Below, piece by piece: positions 1-7,084 of a stretch of 64,000 bases of DNA. How positions within the stretch are numbered: the stretch's first letter is position 1; each line of letters opens with the position of its first letter. A program made the position numbers and the translations under genes. The stretch spans positions 248,001 through 312,000 of the forward strand of contig NZ_JABWDU010000006.1 of NCBI RefSeq assembly GCF_013371465.1. The letters run 5' to 3'. This stretch comes from Ensifer oleiphilus. Lineage in GTDB: Bacteria > Pseudomonadota > Alphaproteobacteria > Rhizobiales > Rhizobiaceae. Under the pieces are notes generated by a model. The model searched no databases. It saw nothing but the letters and a program-made list of their open reading frames with translations, and had not been told where the DNA came from.

Positions 1-682
1 TGCCCAGGCCCGCCAGCACCACCATGACCGGCCCCTGGAAAATGGCTGCCGCCTGCGACGCCAGTTCCAACGCTTCAGCGCTTGCATCGACCAGCAGAAA
101 GGCGAGAAGCCCAATCGTCAGCGATAACAGAAACGCCATTCCCGATGCACCGACGCCGCGCAGCACCGGATAGAACATCAGGCCGACGGCGACCGGCACG
201 ATGCCGACGAGGATGCCGACCAGCGCCTGCAATCGCAATTGACCCGGCGTCGCCTGCGGCGTCGGCACGGCGACGGCGATGTCGTGCGCGAAGGTCGCGC
301 CGGTATTGCTCACCACTTTCAGCGCATGCGCCTCGCCGAGCATCCAGGGGAACGGCAGGCTCAGCCAGGCCGTTTGGCCACGGGCGATCGGACCCGGCGG
401 ATCCTGGGTGAATTGCCAGTAGGCGTCATCCACCTGGACTTGCGCCACCGTCATCGGTTCCGAGCCACCGGCGCGAACCAGCAGGCGCACACCGCTGTCA
501 TCGAGCACTGTTCGCTCGAAGGTCAGGTTTTCGACCGGCGGCGCCCCGTTGCGAAAGCTCGACAGCGGATCGGTCGACAGGATCCAGGCAACGGCGATGC
601 CAAAGGCGATGAGCGGCAGCGCCAGCCATACGAGATTGGTTTTTGCCGCGCGGATGGCGGCTCTCGGCAAGGTCTCGTTCAT
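1..682 (-). CDS. ZIP-like metal transporter, 3' part cut by window edge
   Basis: The gene starts at an ATG whose last base is 682 and runs off the left edge, leaving 227 codons. It begins MNETLPRAAIRAAKTNLVWL with one membrane helix at about residues 15-35. A ~110-residue extracytoplasmic beta-rich stretch follows, containing VDDAYWQF. From about residue 150 there are hydrophobic helices with the sequence LLAFLLVDASAEALEL, which resembles the ZIP (ZupT-like) metal-permease core. The start overlaps the stop of the upstream multicopper oxidase gene by ATGA, so the two are translationally coupled. The likely role is divalent-metal movement across the inner membrane in partnership with the oxidase. 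The extra N-terminal domain is unusual for ZIP proteins. The family call rests on helix pattern only, because the conserved metal-site helices lie outside the window. Confidence 0.6.
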   Translation of the reverse strand, partial: MNETLPRAAIRAAKTNLVWLALPLIAFGIAVAWILSTDPLSSFRNGAPPVENLTFERTVLDDSGVRLLVRAGGSEPMTVAQVQVDDAYWQFTQDPPGPIARGQTAWLSLPFPWMLGEAHALKVVSNTGATFAHDIAVAVPTPQATPGQLRLQALVGILVGIVPVAVGLMFYPVLRGVGASGMAFLLSLTIGLLAFLLVDASAEALELASQAAAIFQGPVMVVLAGLG

Positions 683-1812
683 ACCAGCGCCTCCACCACG
701 TCGAACATGCCGACCCACCCCAACTCGGTAAACTCGGTCTGGTGCGGATGAAACATGTAGAGGCCGGGTTCGTGCTCGGCGAAGGTGAACTCCAGAATGC
801 CGCGCTGCGCCTGGCACTGGGTGATGAGATCGACGGTTTTCAGCGTCGGTGTCAGCGTCGTTCCCTGATCGTAGTAATCGAAGAAATTGGCGTGCAGGTG
901 GAACGAGTTGATCGGATCGAACTCGATGACATTGACGAGATAGATGCGCACCGGCTTGCCCTTCACGATCCGGATCGGCCGCTTCATGAAGGCGTGGGCG
1001 ACGGTGTTGACCGCATAAAATTCGTTCTCGGCATCGAAATTGGTATCGAAGGCGTTCATCACCATCACCAGTTCCTGCCAGCCGGCATTCTCCGGCGTGC
1101 CGAGGAGCCGCGAACGGGCGACGTCCACGTTTTCAGGGTGACGCTCGGGGTCCGGGTCGATGACGAAGGCGCCGTACATGCCCTTGTGGATATGCCGGCG
1201 CAGCGGCATCGCATGGCAATGGTAGAGATGGCAGCCGAAGGGCTTGGCATCGAATTCGTAGACAAACTCGTCACCGGGATCGACCATGCCCGCGCCCGGC
1301 ACACCGTCCATCCGCGCCGCGTGAATGCCGTGAAAATGGATCGAATGCGGATGCGAAGCGTAGTTGCGAAAAACAATGCGCAGGCGTTCGCCCTCCTTGG
1401 CCCGAAGCGCCGGCCCAGGCACGCGGCCGTTATAGGTCCAGGCCGGAAAAGTGATGCCGGGCGCGATCTCGATGTCACGATCCTGCGCCGTCATCTCGAA
1501 GGTCCGGAGCGTGCGCCCGTCCGGCAACACCGAGACGGTGCCGGTGTCCCAGTCGGTCAGCATGTCTGTCGGATCGAAACCATTGACGCTGCTATCGACG
1601 TCGCCGACCGTCATCATGGCGCCATGCCCCATTGCCGGCATGGGCGCAGCCATATCCCCCGAAGTCTGCGCCGCCATCTGGTGACCGCCGCCATGGGTCG
1701 CCTGTTGCGCCAAGGCAGCCCCGGCGCAGATCGCGGTGCCACCGGCCGCCGCCAGCCCGCCCATCAGAAGACTGCGTCGTTTCAGCAGGTCTGGTTTCAC
1801 CGGATTGTCCAT
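679..1812 (-). CDS. Tat-exported two-domain multicopper oxidase
   Basis: A 377-residue periplasmic copper oxidase. The start at 1812 places the Tat signal KRRSLLMGG at residues 11-19, with a cleavage-like AALAQ near 36; a longer reading frame to 1968 lacks this logic. A Met/His-rich stretch (residues 40-67) follows. Cupredoxin domain 1 has HSIHFHG (156-162) and H198-C199-H200 with H207 and M212. The Cys-His-Met spacing is close to the type-1 copper site of NirK, one residue shorter. Domain 2 has FHLHANF (304-310) and FHPHQTEF (354-361). I infer oxidation of a metal ion or small substrate. The NirK-like arrangement leaves nitrite reductase as an alternative, but no nitrite-reduction genes are nearby. 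It is followed, with a 4-bp overlap, by a ZIP-like transporter gene. Confidence 0.82.
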   Translation of the reverse strand: MDNPVKPDLLKRRSLLMGGLAAAGGTAICAGAALAQQATHGGGHQMAAQTSGDMAAPMPAMGHGAMMTVGDVDSSVNGFDPTDMLTDWDTGTVSVLPDGRTLRTFEMTAQDRDIEIAPGITFPAWTYNGRVPGPALRAKEGERLRIVFRNYASHPHSIHFHGIHAARMDGVPGAGMVDPGDEFVYEFDAKPFGCHLYHCHAMPLRRHIHKGMYGAFVIDPDPERHPENVDVARSRLLGTPENAGWQELVMVMNAFDTNFDAENEFYAVNTVAHAFMKRPIRIVKGKPVRIYLVNVIEFDPINSFHLHANFFDYYDQGTTLTPTLKTVDLITQCQAQRGILEFTFAEHEPGLYMFHPHQTEFTELGWVGMFDVVEALV

Positions 1813-1902
1813 GGATGTCGCCCCTCGCCCGATACGGCGCCACGTGTCCGCTCCGATTTGCAGAGGCGATGCCACAAAGCCCGAATTGACCGGCGCGCCT
1901 AA

Positions 1903-1953
1903 TTGCGAACCGTTCGCAACTACATTGATAATGCAAATGCAACTCATTCGCAA
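1903..1953. promoter_or_regulatory. Palindromic operator and Fur-like box before the oxidase gene
   Basis: Bases 1903-1919 form a perfect 8-1-8 palindrome (TTGCGAAC c GTTCGCAA). Bases 1926-1944 read GATAATGCAAATGCAACTC, which by hand matches the 19-base E. coli Fur consensus at about 12 positions. A further TTCGCAA half-site lies at 1947-1953. The group sits 90-140 bp upstream of the multicopper oxidase start. Metal-responsive control of the oxidase/ZIP unit is inferred; the cognate regulator is not in the window. Confidence 0.45.
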
Positions 1954-2030
1954 TTGATGAAGGCGCAAGCGGAGACGATTAACGGATTGACCCCGGCGGT
2001 ATCGTTGAAGGGTAAGACGGCAGGACCGTT

Positions 2031-2061
2031 ACATCCCCGAAGCGTTTGGCTTCGGGGATGT
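2031..2061. repeat. Perfect 13-bp hairpin in the intergenic region
   Basis: A perfect inverted repeat (ACATCCCCGAAGC, 2031-2043; GCTTCGGGGATGT, 2049-2061) surrounds a 5-base loop. It lies about 70 bp past the stop of the minus-strand gene ending at 2130. Neither side has a T-run, so it is a strong RNA hairpin or palindromic repeat rather than a textbook terminator. Confidence 0.6.
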
Positions 2062-2129
2062 TGGCTGAACAGCAAGTGCCCGGTAGGCGGCAAAGACAAT
2101 GGTCGGGCCGCAACCGCAACAACCGTCGC

Positions 2130-2576
2130 TCACCATTCCAGTTCCAATTGCGGGCGACCGTTCGACGTCTTCTCGACCGTGCGCCCGTTCTCGTCGACCG
2201 TCGCGGTCACCCGCTGGCGGAAGGCAGAGAAGCTCTCGAAAGTGACGACATCGACGGGTTCGTCGAATTTCATCGTCAACCGGTAGCGCCCGGACTGCGA
2301 CGTCAGCGCGTGCACCGCGAGGATCTCACCTTCAAAGGGCTGGCCGAGATAACGGCCCTTCACCCGTGAACCGAGCATCCAGGGATTGAACGGCGGTCGA
2401 TTGCCGACGGCCGCGTGAAGCGTGTTCCAGTCGCGATAGCCGTATTGGGCAGCGATCAGTTCAAGCGAACGGGAGTGGGTGATGGTCTCGCCTTCGCCCG
2501 ATAGCCGCGATCGCAGACGTTTCGCCTGGTCCTTAAGGGCATCGAGCGATGGCAGCGTGTTTGATCCGCGCATCAT
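2130..2576 (-). CDS. Glyoxalase-related small protein
   Basis: A 148-residue soluble protein. The frame is open further upstream, but the ATG at 2576 follows AGGAGA at good spacing, so I take it as the start. The N-terminal 60 residues contain LPSLDALKDQAKRLRSRL and HSRSLELIAAQYGYRDWNTL, the pattern of the glyoxalase-related domain found in many alphaproteobacterial short proteins. The rest is a beta-rich tail with RYLGQPFEGEIL and FDEPVDVVTFESF. No metal-site pattern is obvious and no substrate can be assigned. It stands alone, divergent from the LysE-family gene at 2834. Confidence 0.65.
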   Translation of the reverse strand: MMRGSNTLPSLDALKDQAKRLRSRLSGEGETITHSRSLELIAAQYGYRDWNTLHAAVGNRPPFNPWMLGSRVKGRYLGQPFEGEILAVHALTSQSGRYRLTMKFDEPVDVVTFESFSAFRQRVTATVDENGRTVEKTSNGRPQLELEW

Positions 2577-2833
2577 GACAGGGTCTCCTGCTGCGGCATG
2601 CAATGTTAAGAGATGGGAGCCCGCATTGCCACCGGTTCGCATGCCGTTTCGGCTGACCGTGTATGAAAAGAAGGGCTTCACCAAAGCATGACGCTCGCGG
2701 ACGGCAGGGGCCCTTGCCCTGCCCTCTCCATAGGGTAAGCACCCGAAGCTGTCAAATGCGGCCCGAGCCTCCTGTTGCACAGTCGCTTGAGGTGTGGGAC
2801 GACTTGCCCTGCTGCGCTACGCTGGAGATCATC

Positions 2834-3463
2834 ATGAGTGAAATCACCCTCCTCGCATTCGCCCTTGTCGCTTTCATCGGTATTGCCACGCCCGGCCCGA
2901 CGGTGCTTTTGGCGCTGACCAACGGCTCACGTTACGGCATCAGGCGCGCGTTTGCGGGCATGGTCGGCGCCATACTCTCGGACTTCGTGCTGATCGGCGC
3001 GGTTGCGCTCGGTCTTGGGGCCTTGCTCGCCGCTTCGGAATTCTGGTTCACCGTCGTTAAATGGCTGGGTGCCGGCTATCTCGCTTTTCTCGGCATCATG
3101 CTCTTGCGCTCGAAGGGCACGCTCGACGTCTCCACCGACAAGAACACCGCCGACGCCACGACATCAGCAATTTTTCTGAAGAGCTTTCTGGTCGCCGTCA
3201 CCAACCCGAAGGGCTATCTGTTCTTCTCGGCCTTCCTGCCGCAATTCATCAACCTTGGTTTGCCGCAGGCGCCGCAATATGCAGCACTTGCTGCCGTGTT
3301 CGCCTCAGTCGATCTTGTCGTCATGCTCGGCTATGCCTTGCTCGGATCGCAGGCGGCCCGATTCCTCAAGCATTCCGGCGCCGTCTGGCTCGAACGCATC
3401 TGCGGCGGAGCCCTGCTGGCGCTGGCAGGCTCCCTCGCCTTCTATCGCCGCACCACCAACTGA
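2834..3463 (+). CDS. LysE/RhtB family amino-acid exporter
   Basis: A 209-residue inner-membrane protein with about six hydrophobic helices. The start ATG at 2834 is preceded by GGAGATC. The N-terminus has the family signature GIATPGPTVLLALTNGSRYG (about residues 14-33), and a second conserved stretch NPKGYLFFSAFLPQFI lies near the middle. LysE/RhtB proteins export amino acids or derivatives such as lysine, homoserine or threonine by proton exchange; the substrate cannot be read from sequence. The next gene begins one base after its stop, so the two are probably co-transcribed. Confidence 0.85.
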   Translation: MSEITLLAFALVAFIGIATPGPTVLLALTNGSRYGIRRAFAGMVGAILSDFVLIGAVALGLGALLAASEFWFTVVKWLGAGYLAFLGIMLLRSKGTLDVSTDKNTADATTSAIFLKSFLVAVTNPKGYLFFSAFLPQFINLGLPQAPQYAALAAVFASVDLVVMLGYALLGSQAARFLKHSGAVWLERICGGALLALAGSLAFYRRTTN

Positions 3464-3464
3464 C

Positions 3465-4037
3465 ATGCTGTTTCGCAAGGAGATCCTCGACAACATCGCC
3501 AAGGGAAAGGTGACGCTCGCGTTCCGGCGCTGGACGAAACCGACGGTCAAGGCCGGCGGCAGCCTGCGCACCGCAGCAGGCGTGTTGTCGATCGACACGA
3601 TAGAAGCAATAGAGGCCGGCGATATCAGCATGGCAGATGCGTACTGCGCCGGCTTCCCGACGTGCGATGCGCTCTTTGCCGAGCTCGGCAGCCGCTCCGA
3701 AGGCACGCTATACCGCATCGCCTTCCACCGCTCGGGCGACGATCCGCGCCTCTCGTTGCGCGACGAGGAAACGCTAGGGCAGGCCGATCGTGATGCGATT
3801 GCCGCCCGCCTCACCCGCTTCGACAAGGCGGCCGGACAGATCTGGGCGGAAGCGACGCTCCAGCTGATCGCCTCGCGGGACGGCATCACCGCTGCCGAGA
3901 TTGCGGAAAAGGTCGGCATGGAGAAGCTGAAACTCAAGGCGCGCATCCGCAAGCTGAAGGAACTGGGGCTGACAGAAAGCCTCGCTGTCGGCTACCGGCT
4001 GTCGCCGCGCGGCCGATCGTTTCTCGGCCAGGCTTGA
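3465..4037 (+). CDS. ASCH/PUA-like protein with C-terminal winged helix
   Basis: A 190-residue cytoplasmic protein whose ATG lies one base past the LysE-family stop. Residues 1-95 look like an ASCH (PUA-like, RNA-binding) fold: it opens LFRKEILDNIAKGKVTLAFR, followed by RWTKPTVKAGGSLRTAAGVL. Residues ~100-190 resemble a winged-helix domain (ITAAEIAEKVGMEKLKLKAR, then YRLSPRGRSFL). ASCH domains are thought to bind RNA or modified nucleotides, so a regulatory or RNA-linked role is possible but unproved. No catalytic motif is visible. Confidence 0.6.
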   Translation: MLFRKEILDNIAKGKVTLAFRRWTKPTVKAGGSLRTAAGVLSIDTIEAIEAGDISMADAYCAGFPTCDALFAELGSRSEGTLYRIAFHRSGDDPRLSLRDEETLGQADRDAIAARLTRFDKAAGQIWAEATLQLIASRDGITAAEIAEKVGMEKLKLKARIRKLKELGLTESLAVGYRLSPRGRSFLGQA

Positions 4038-4062
4038 ACGACACCACAACAAGGGAGATGAC

Positions 4063-4470
4063 ATGATCGGGTACACGATGGTCGGAACAACCGATCTCAA
4101 GCGGGCCGAACACTTTTACGATCCGCTGATGGCGCTGATCGGCCAGGAGCGCTGCTATTGTGACGAGCAGGTCTCCTCCTGGGGGCGCAAGGACGACGGC
4201 AAGGCACCGCGTTTCTTTGCGTGCCACCCGTTCGACGGCGGAACCGCCTCCGTCGGCAATGGCGCCATGACCGCCTTCCTGGCGGAAAGCGCCGGGCTGA
4301 TCGACCGATTGTTCGAGGTCGCCATGGAGCGTGGAGGCAGAGAGGAAGGAAAGCCCGGCTTTCGTCCGCACTATGGCGAGGGCTTCTACGCGGCCTATGT
4401 GCGCGACCCCGACGGCAACAAGCTTGCCTTCGTCTGTTATGATGCGCGGCCGTCGAAACCCGAGGCGTGA
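4063..4470 (+). CDS. VOC-family (glyoxalase/bleomycin-resistance fold) protein
   Basis: A 135-residue protein with a good ribosome site (AAGGGAGATGAC before ATG). It has the paired beta-alpha-beta-beta-beta modules of the vicinal-oxygen-chelate family: MIGYTMVGTTDLKRAEHFYD at the N-terminus and FYAAYVRDPDGNKLAFVCYD near the C-terminus. That C-terminal stretch is the usual VOC end motif. Substrate unknown; it may be a lyase, dioxygenase or binding protein. It lies 25 bp after the ASCH-type gene in the same direction and may be the last gene of that unit. Confidence 0.8.
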   Translation: MIGYTMVGTTDLKRAEHFYDPLMALIGQERCYCDEQVSSWGRKDDGKAPRFFACHPFDGGTASVGNGAMTAFLAESAGLIDRLFEVAMERGGREEGKPGFRPHYGEGFYAAYVRDPDGNKLAFVCYDARPSKPEA

Positions 4471-4489
4471 CTTGCTATTGATATGACGT

Positions 4490-4525
4490 GCTCCCCCATC
4501 CCTCGCACGTGACAGATGGGGGAGC
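4490..4525 (+). terminator. Strong hairpin after the VOC gene
   Basis: A perfect 11-bp stem (GCTCCCCCATC, 4490-4500; GATGGGGGAGC, 4515-4525) with a 14-base loop, 19 bp past the plus-strand VOC stop. There is no T-run on the plus strand, so termination is probable but not certain. Confidence 0.45.
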
Positions 4526-4529
4526 AGCG

Positions 4530-4560
4530 AAAAATCCGCCTCCGCAGGGTTGGAGGCGGA
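4530..4560 (-). terminator. Rho-independent terminator of the GNAT gene
   Basis: On the minus strand a perfect 9-bp stem (TCCGCCTCC / GGAGGCGGA, 4535-4560) is followed directly by TTTTT, just past the stop of the acetyltransferase gene. Confidence 0.8.
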
Positions 4561-4566
4561 AAGACG

Positions 4567-5157
4567 TCAGGCGGCGCGCTGGACCCGCGCCAGCGCCAGC
4601 TTGCGGCCGCTGGCGACGATCAGGCCGGCAGCGCCTTCGAGCCAACCATCGCGAAGCTCGAGCGCCAGGAAACGGCTGCGCTCGAACGGGCCGGGCATGA
4701 CCAGATGCTGCGCACCCGCGGCAAAGAAGCCGAAGCGCTCGTAGTAGGCGGCATCGCCAACCAGCAGGATCGCGCCGTGGCCGCGGCTCTTGGCCTCTTC
4801 GATCGCCGCCCGCATCAGCATGCCGCCGATGCCCTTGCCCTCATGGGCCGGATCGACCGCCAGCGGGCCGAGCAAAAGCGCTGGAATGCTGTGGCCTTCG
4901 CGGTTGACGCCTGCCTCGACATTCCACAGGCGAACGGTCGCGATGACATGGCCATCGAGATCGCGGGCGACGAAGGCGAGGCCTTCGGCCGGCACACGGC
5001 CGCTGCGCAGCTTTTCCGACGACTTGCGACGCCGCTCCGGCCCCATGGCACGGTCGAGCAGGTTTTCGCGGGCGACGACGTCACCCGGGTTTTCGCTATC
5101 GATAACAAATGTGGACGGCGCGAAAAACGCGCGCAGGGCATCAACAACAGCGGCCAT
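4567..5157 (-). CDS. GNAT-family N-acetyltransferase
   Basis: A 196-residue soluble enzyme. The start ATG at 5157 follows GGGAGG six bases upstream. The acetyl-CoA binding motif A is clear: LGPLAVDPAHEGKGIGGMLM (about residues 96-115, with the G-K-G-I-G loop), followed by AYYERFGFF, the usual GNAT C-terminal element. It resembles the YhbS-type predicted acetyltransferases. The acceptor substrate is unknown. It is a single-gene unit with its own terminator, convergent with the VOC gene. Confidence 0.85.
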   Translation of the reverse strand: MAAVVDALRAFFAPSTFVIDSENPGDVVARENLLDRAMGPERRRKSSEKLRSGRVPAEGLAFVARDLDGHVIATVRLWNVEAGVNREGHSIPALLLGPLAVDPAHEGKGIGGMLMRAAIEEAKSRGHGAILLVGDAAYYERFGFFAAGAQHLVMPGPFERSRFLALELRDGWLEGAAGLIVASGRKLALARVQRAA

Positions 5158-5216
5158 CCGGGCCTCCCGTCATCAAAACCGCTTCAGGCGGCATCTGGAG
5201 AACATTGTGAAGTGGC

Positions 5217-5238
5217 GCTCCCGCCCGAAGACGGGAGC
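5217..5238 (-). terminator. Possible terminator of the decarboxylase gene
   Basis: A 7-bp stem (GCTCCCG / CGGGAGC) with an 8-base loop, 9 bp past the decarboxylase stop. No T-run follows on the minus strand. Confidence 0.4.
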
Positions 5239-5246
5239 AGGCCGGA

Positions 5247-6380
5247 TCAGATCACGTAGGACTTCAAGGGCTCGAAGCCGTTGAAGGCGACGGCCGAGTA
5301 GGTCGTCGTATAGGCGCCGGTGCCTTCGATCAGAACCTCGTCGCCGATCGAGAGCGTGATCGGCAGCGGATACATCTTCTTCTCATAGAGCACGTCGGCC
5401 GAATCGCAGGTCGGGCCGGCCAGCACGCAAGGCTCCATCTCGTCGCCGTCGCGCGCTGTGCGGATCGGGTAGCGGATCGCCTCGTCCATGGTTTCGGCGA
5501 GACCGCCGAACTTGCCGATGTCGAGGAACACCCAACGGTGCGCGTCGTTGTCCGACTTCTTCGAGACGAGAACGACTTCCGCCTTGATCACGCCGGCATT
5601 GCCGACCATGCCGCGGCCCGGCTCGATGATCGTTTCCGGGATGTGGTTGCCGAAGTGCTTCTTCAGCGCGCCGAAGATCGCCTGACCATAGGCTTCAGCA
5701 GTCGGCACGTCCTTCAGGTACTTCGTCGGGAAGCCACCGCCCATGTTGACCATCTTGAGCTCGATGCCCTGCTTGGCCAACTGCACGAACACGCGCTTGG
5801 CATCAGAGAGAGCTGCATCCCAGGCGTCGAGCTTCGTCATCTGCGAACCGACATGGAACGAGACGCCGTAGGAGACCAGGCCATGCTGATGGGCGTAGAC
5901 GAGCACGTCGACGGCCATCTGCGGGACGCAACCGAACTTGCGCGACAGCGGCCATTCCGCACCTTCGCCATCGGTGAGCACGCGGCAGAACACGCGGGCG
6001 CCGGGGGCTGCACGGGCAACCTTCTCGACTTCCTCATGGCTGTCGACGGCAAAGAGCGACACACCGAGAGCGTGAGCGCGGGCAATGTCGCGCTCCTTCT
6101 TGATGGTGTTGCCGTAGGAGATGCGGCTGGCGGTCGCACCGGCGTCGAGCGCCATTTCGATTTCAGCGACGGACGCGCAATCGAAGGAGGAGCCCATGCC
6201 GGCGAGCAGGCGCAGGATTTCCGGCGCCGGGTTTGCCTTGACCGCATAGTAGATCGAGCTGTCCGGCATCGCGTGGCGGAAAGCCTTGAAATTGTCGCGC
6301 ACGACGTCGAGGTCGACGACGAGGCACGGGCCATCGGGTCGTCGGGTGTTGATGAAGTCGATGATGCGAGCCGTGGTCAT
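5247..6380 (-). CDS. odc2: Lysine/ornithine decarboxylase (fold type III, PLP)
   Basis: A 377-residue cytoplasmic enzyme that converts ornithine and/or lysine to putrescine/cadaverine. The start at 6380 (MTTARIIDFINTRRPDGPCL) follows AGGGGAATAAGG and gives the normal length for the alphaproteobacterial family; the longer open frame runs into the leader. Seen: the PLP lysine in YYAVKANPAPEILRLL (about residue 50), VGSQMTKLDAWD, the glycine loop NMGGGFPTKYL, EPGRGMVGNAGV, and the active-site Cys segment AGPTCDSADVL near residue 320. It is eukaryote-like (alanine-racemase fold), not the inducible bacterial type. Expression is probably controlled by the leader RNA immediately upstream. Whether lysine, ornithine or both are used cannot be settled here. 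Confidence 0.88.
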   Translation of the reverse strand: MTTARIIDFINTRRPDGPCLVVDLDVVRDNFKAFRHAMPDSSIYYAVKANPAPEILRLLAGMGSSFDCASVAEIEMALDAGATASRISYGNTIKKERDIARAHALGVSLFAVDSHEEVEKVARAAPGARVFCRVLTDGEGAEWPLSRKFGCVPQMAVDVLVYAHQHGLVSYGVSFHVGSQMTKLDAWDAALSDAKRVFVQLAKQGIELKMVNMGGGFPTKYLKDVPTAEAYGQAIFGALKKHFGNHIPETIIEPGRGMVGNAGVIKAEVVLVSKKSDNDAHRWVFLDIGKFGGLAETMDEAIRYPIRTARDGDEMEPCVLAGPTCDSADVLYEKKMYPLPITLSIGDEVLIEGTGAYTTTYSAVAFNGFEPLKSYVI

Positions 6381-6782
6381 GGCCTTATTCCCCTGATCCA
6401 AAATGCTCCGCCTGCGCGGAGGACAAAGGGCATACGCGCGAATGCTCTGGAACCAGCCGGTGGAGACCCCGGAACCAAGCATGCGCTCGATGCGCGAACG
6501 GTGAACCGAAGCCCGCCTAGGCTTCAATTCGGCTTTGTCTGCCATGGATTGGAGGGGATAACCCAACCGCACTTCCGGCAATGAAGGTGTGCCTCTTCAG
6601 TAACCCCGGCTGTTGGAGAGCCGGCAGACACCAGAAAGGCCCGCACCGTCGTTGCTTCAAGATGTCCTCGCATTTCCCGGTTGGCCGGAATAGCGACTGG
6701 AGGGGTTAGTTCCAGGTACCTTACCGATACCCTCACCTAATCGAGGGTCGGCGGACACCCACAGGCACGTGCGACTTTGGGC
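6381..6782 (-). ncRNA. Long 5' leader of the decarboxylase gene, speF-motif candidate
   Basis: About 400 bases separate the inferred promoter from the start codon. Reading frames here look accidental. The position (upstream of an alphaproteobacterial ornithine decarboxylase gene) and my recollection of the family match the speF RNA motif, a structured cis-element described by comparative genomics. Visible hairpins include CCGGCT/AGCCGG (6606-6624), GAAGCC/GGCTTC (6508-6525) and CTCCGC/GCGGAG (6406-6421), the last followed by CATTTTGG. The 6508-6525 stem competes with a CCGAA/TTCGG pairing using the same TTC, as expected of a switch. The exact ends are estimates. Confidence 0.68.
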
Positions 6783-6788
6783 AAGGCG

Positions 6789-6817
6789 TAGGTAAGAAAA
6801 AACCTTGTCGTAATCAA
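6789..6817 (-). promoter_or_regulatory. Candidate promoter of the decarboxylase leader
   Basis: On the minus strand, CTCTTGATT (the -35 hexamer TTGAT-T at 6812-6817) lies 17 bases from TACCTA (6789-6794). The -35 fits the rhizobial CTTGAC type; the -10 is weak. Transcription would start near 6782. Confidence 0.35.
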
Positions 6818-7084
6818 GAGTTTTTTCATCGCTGCTGTTGAATTTTTTTCGAGACCGGCAACACTCGCAATGTTCACGTTTACTGAACAATCGAAGCTGA
6901 CGTCATGACCGCCGCAAGCGATTGAAAGAACTGGATTTATTTCGACGTCTCGCCTATCCGATCATTGAACTCCGGATAGCGGACGAAATCGGCTGCAAAG
7001 ACAGCCGCAGAACAAAGAAACCTGAAAGAAGCACTCGCGGCGAATCAAAGCCCCGCGGCGAGGCAAGACGAGGAAAGACCGGCC

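Noticed and set aside
643-1902. 419-codon plus-strand open frame over the multicopper oxidase
   Set aside because: Antisense shadow; the opposite strand carries Tat signal and copper motifs.
6524-6890. Two short minus-strand frames in the decarboxylase leader
   Set aside because: No family, poor codon use, and the region is better explained as a structured RNA leader.
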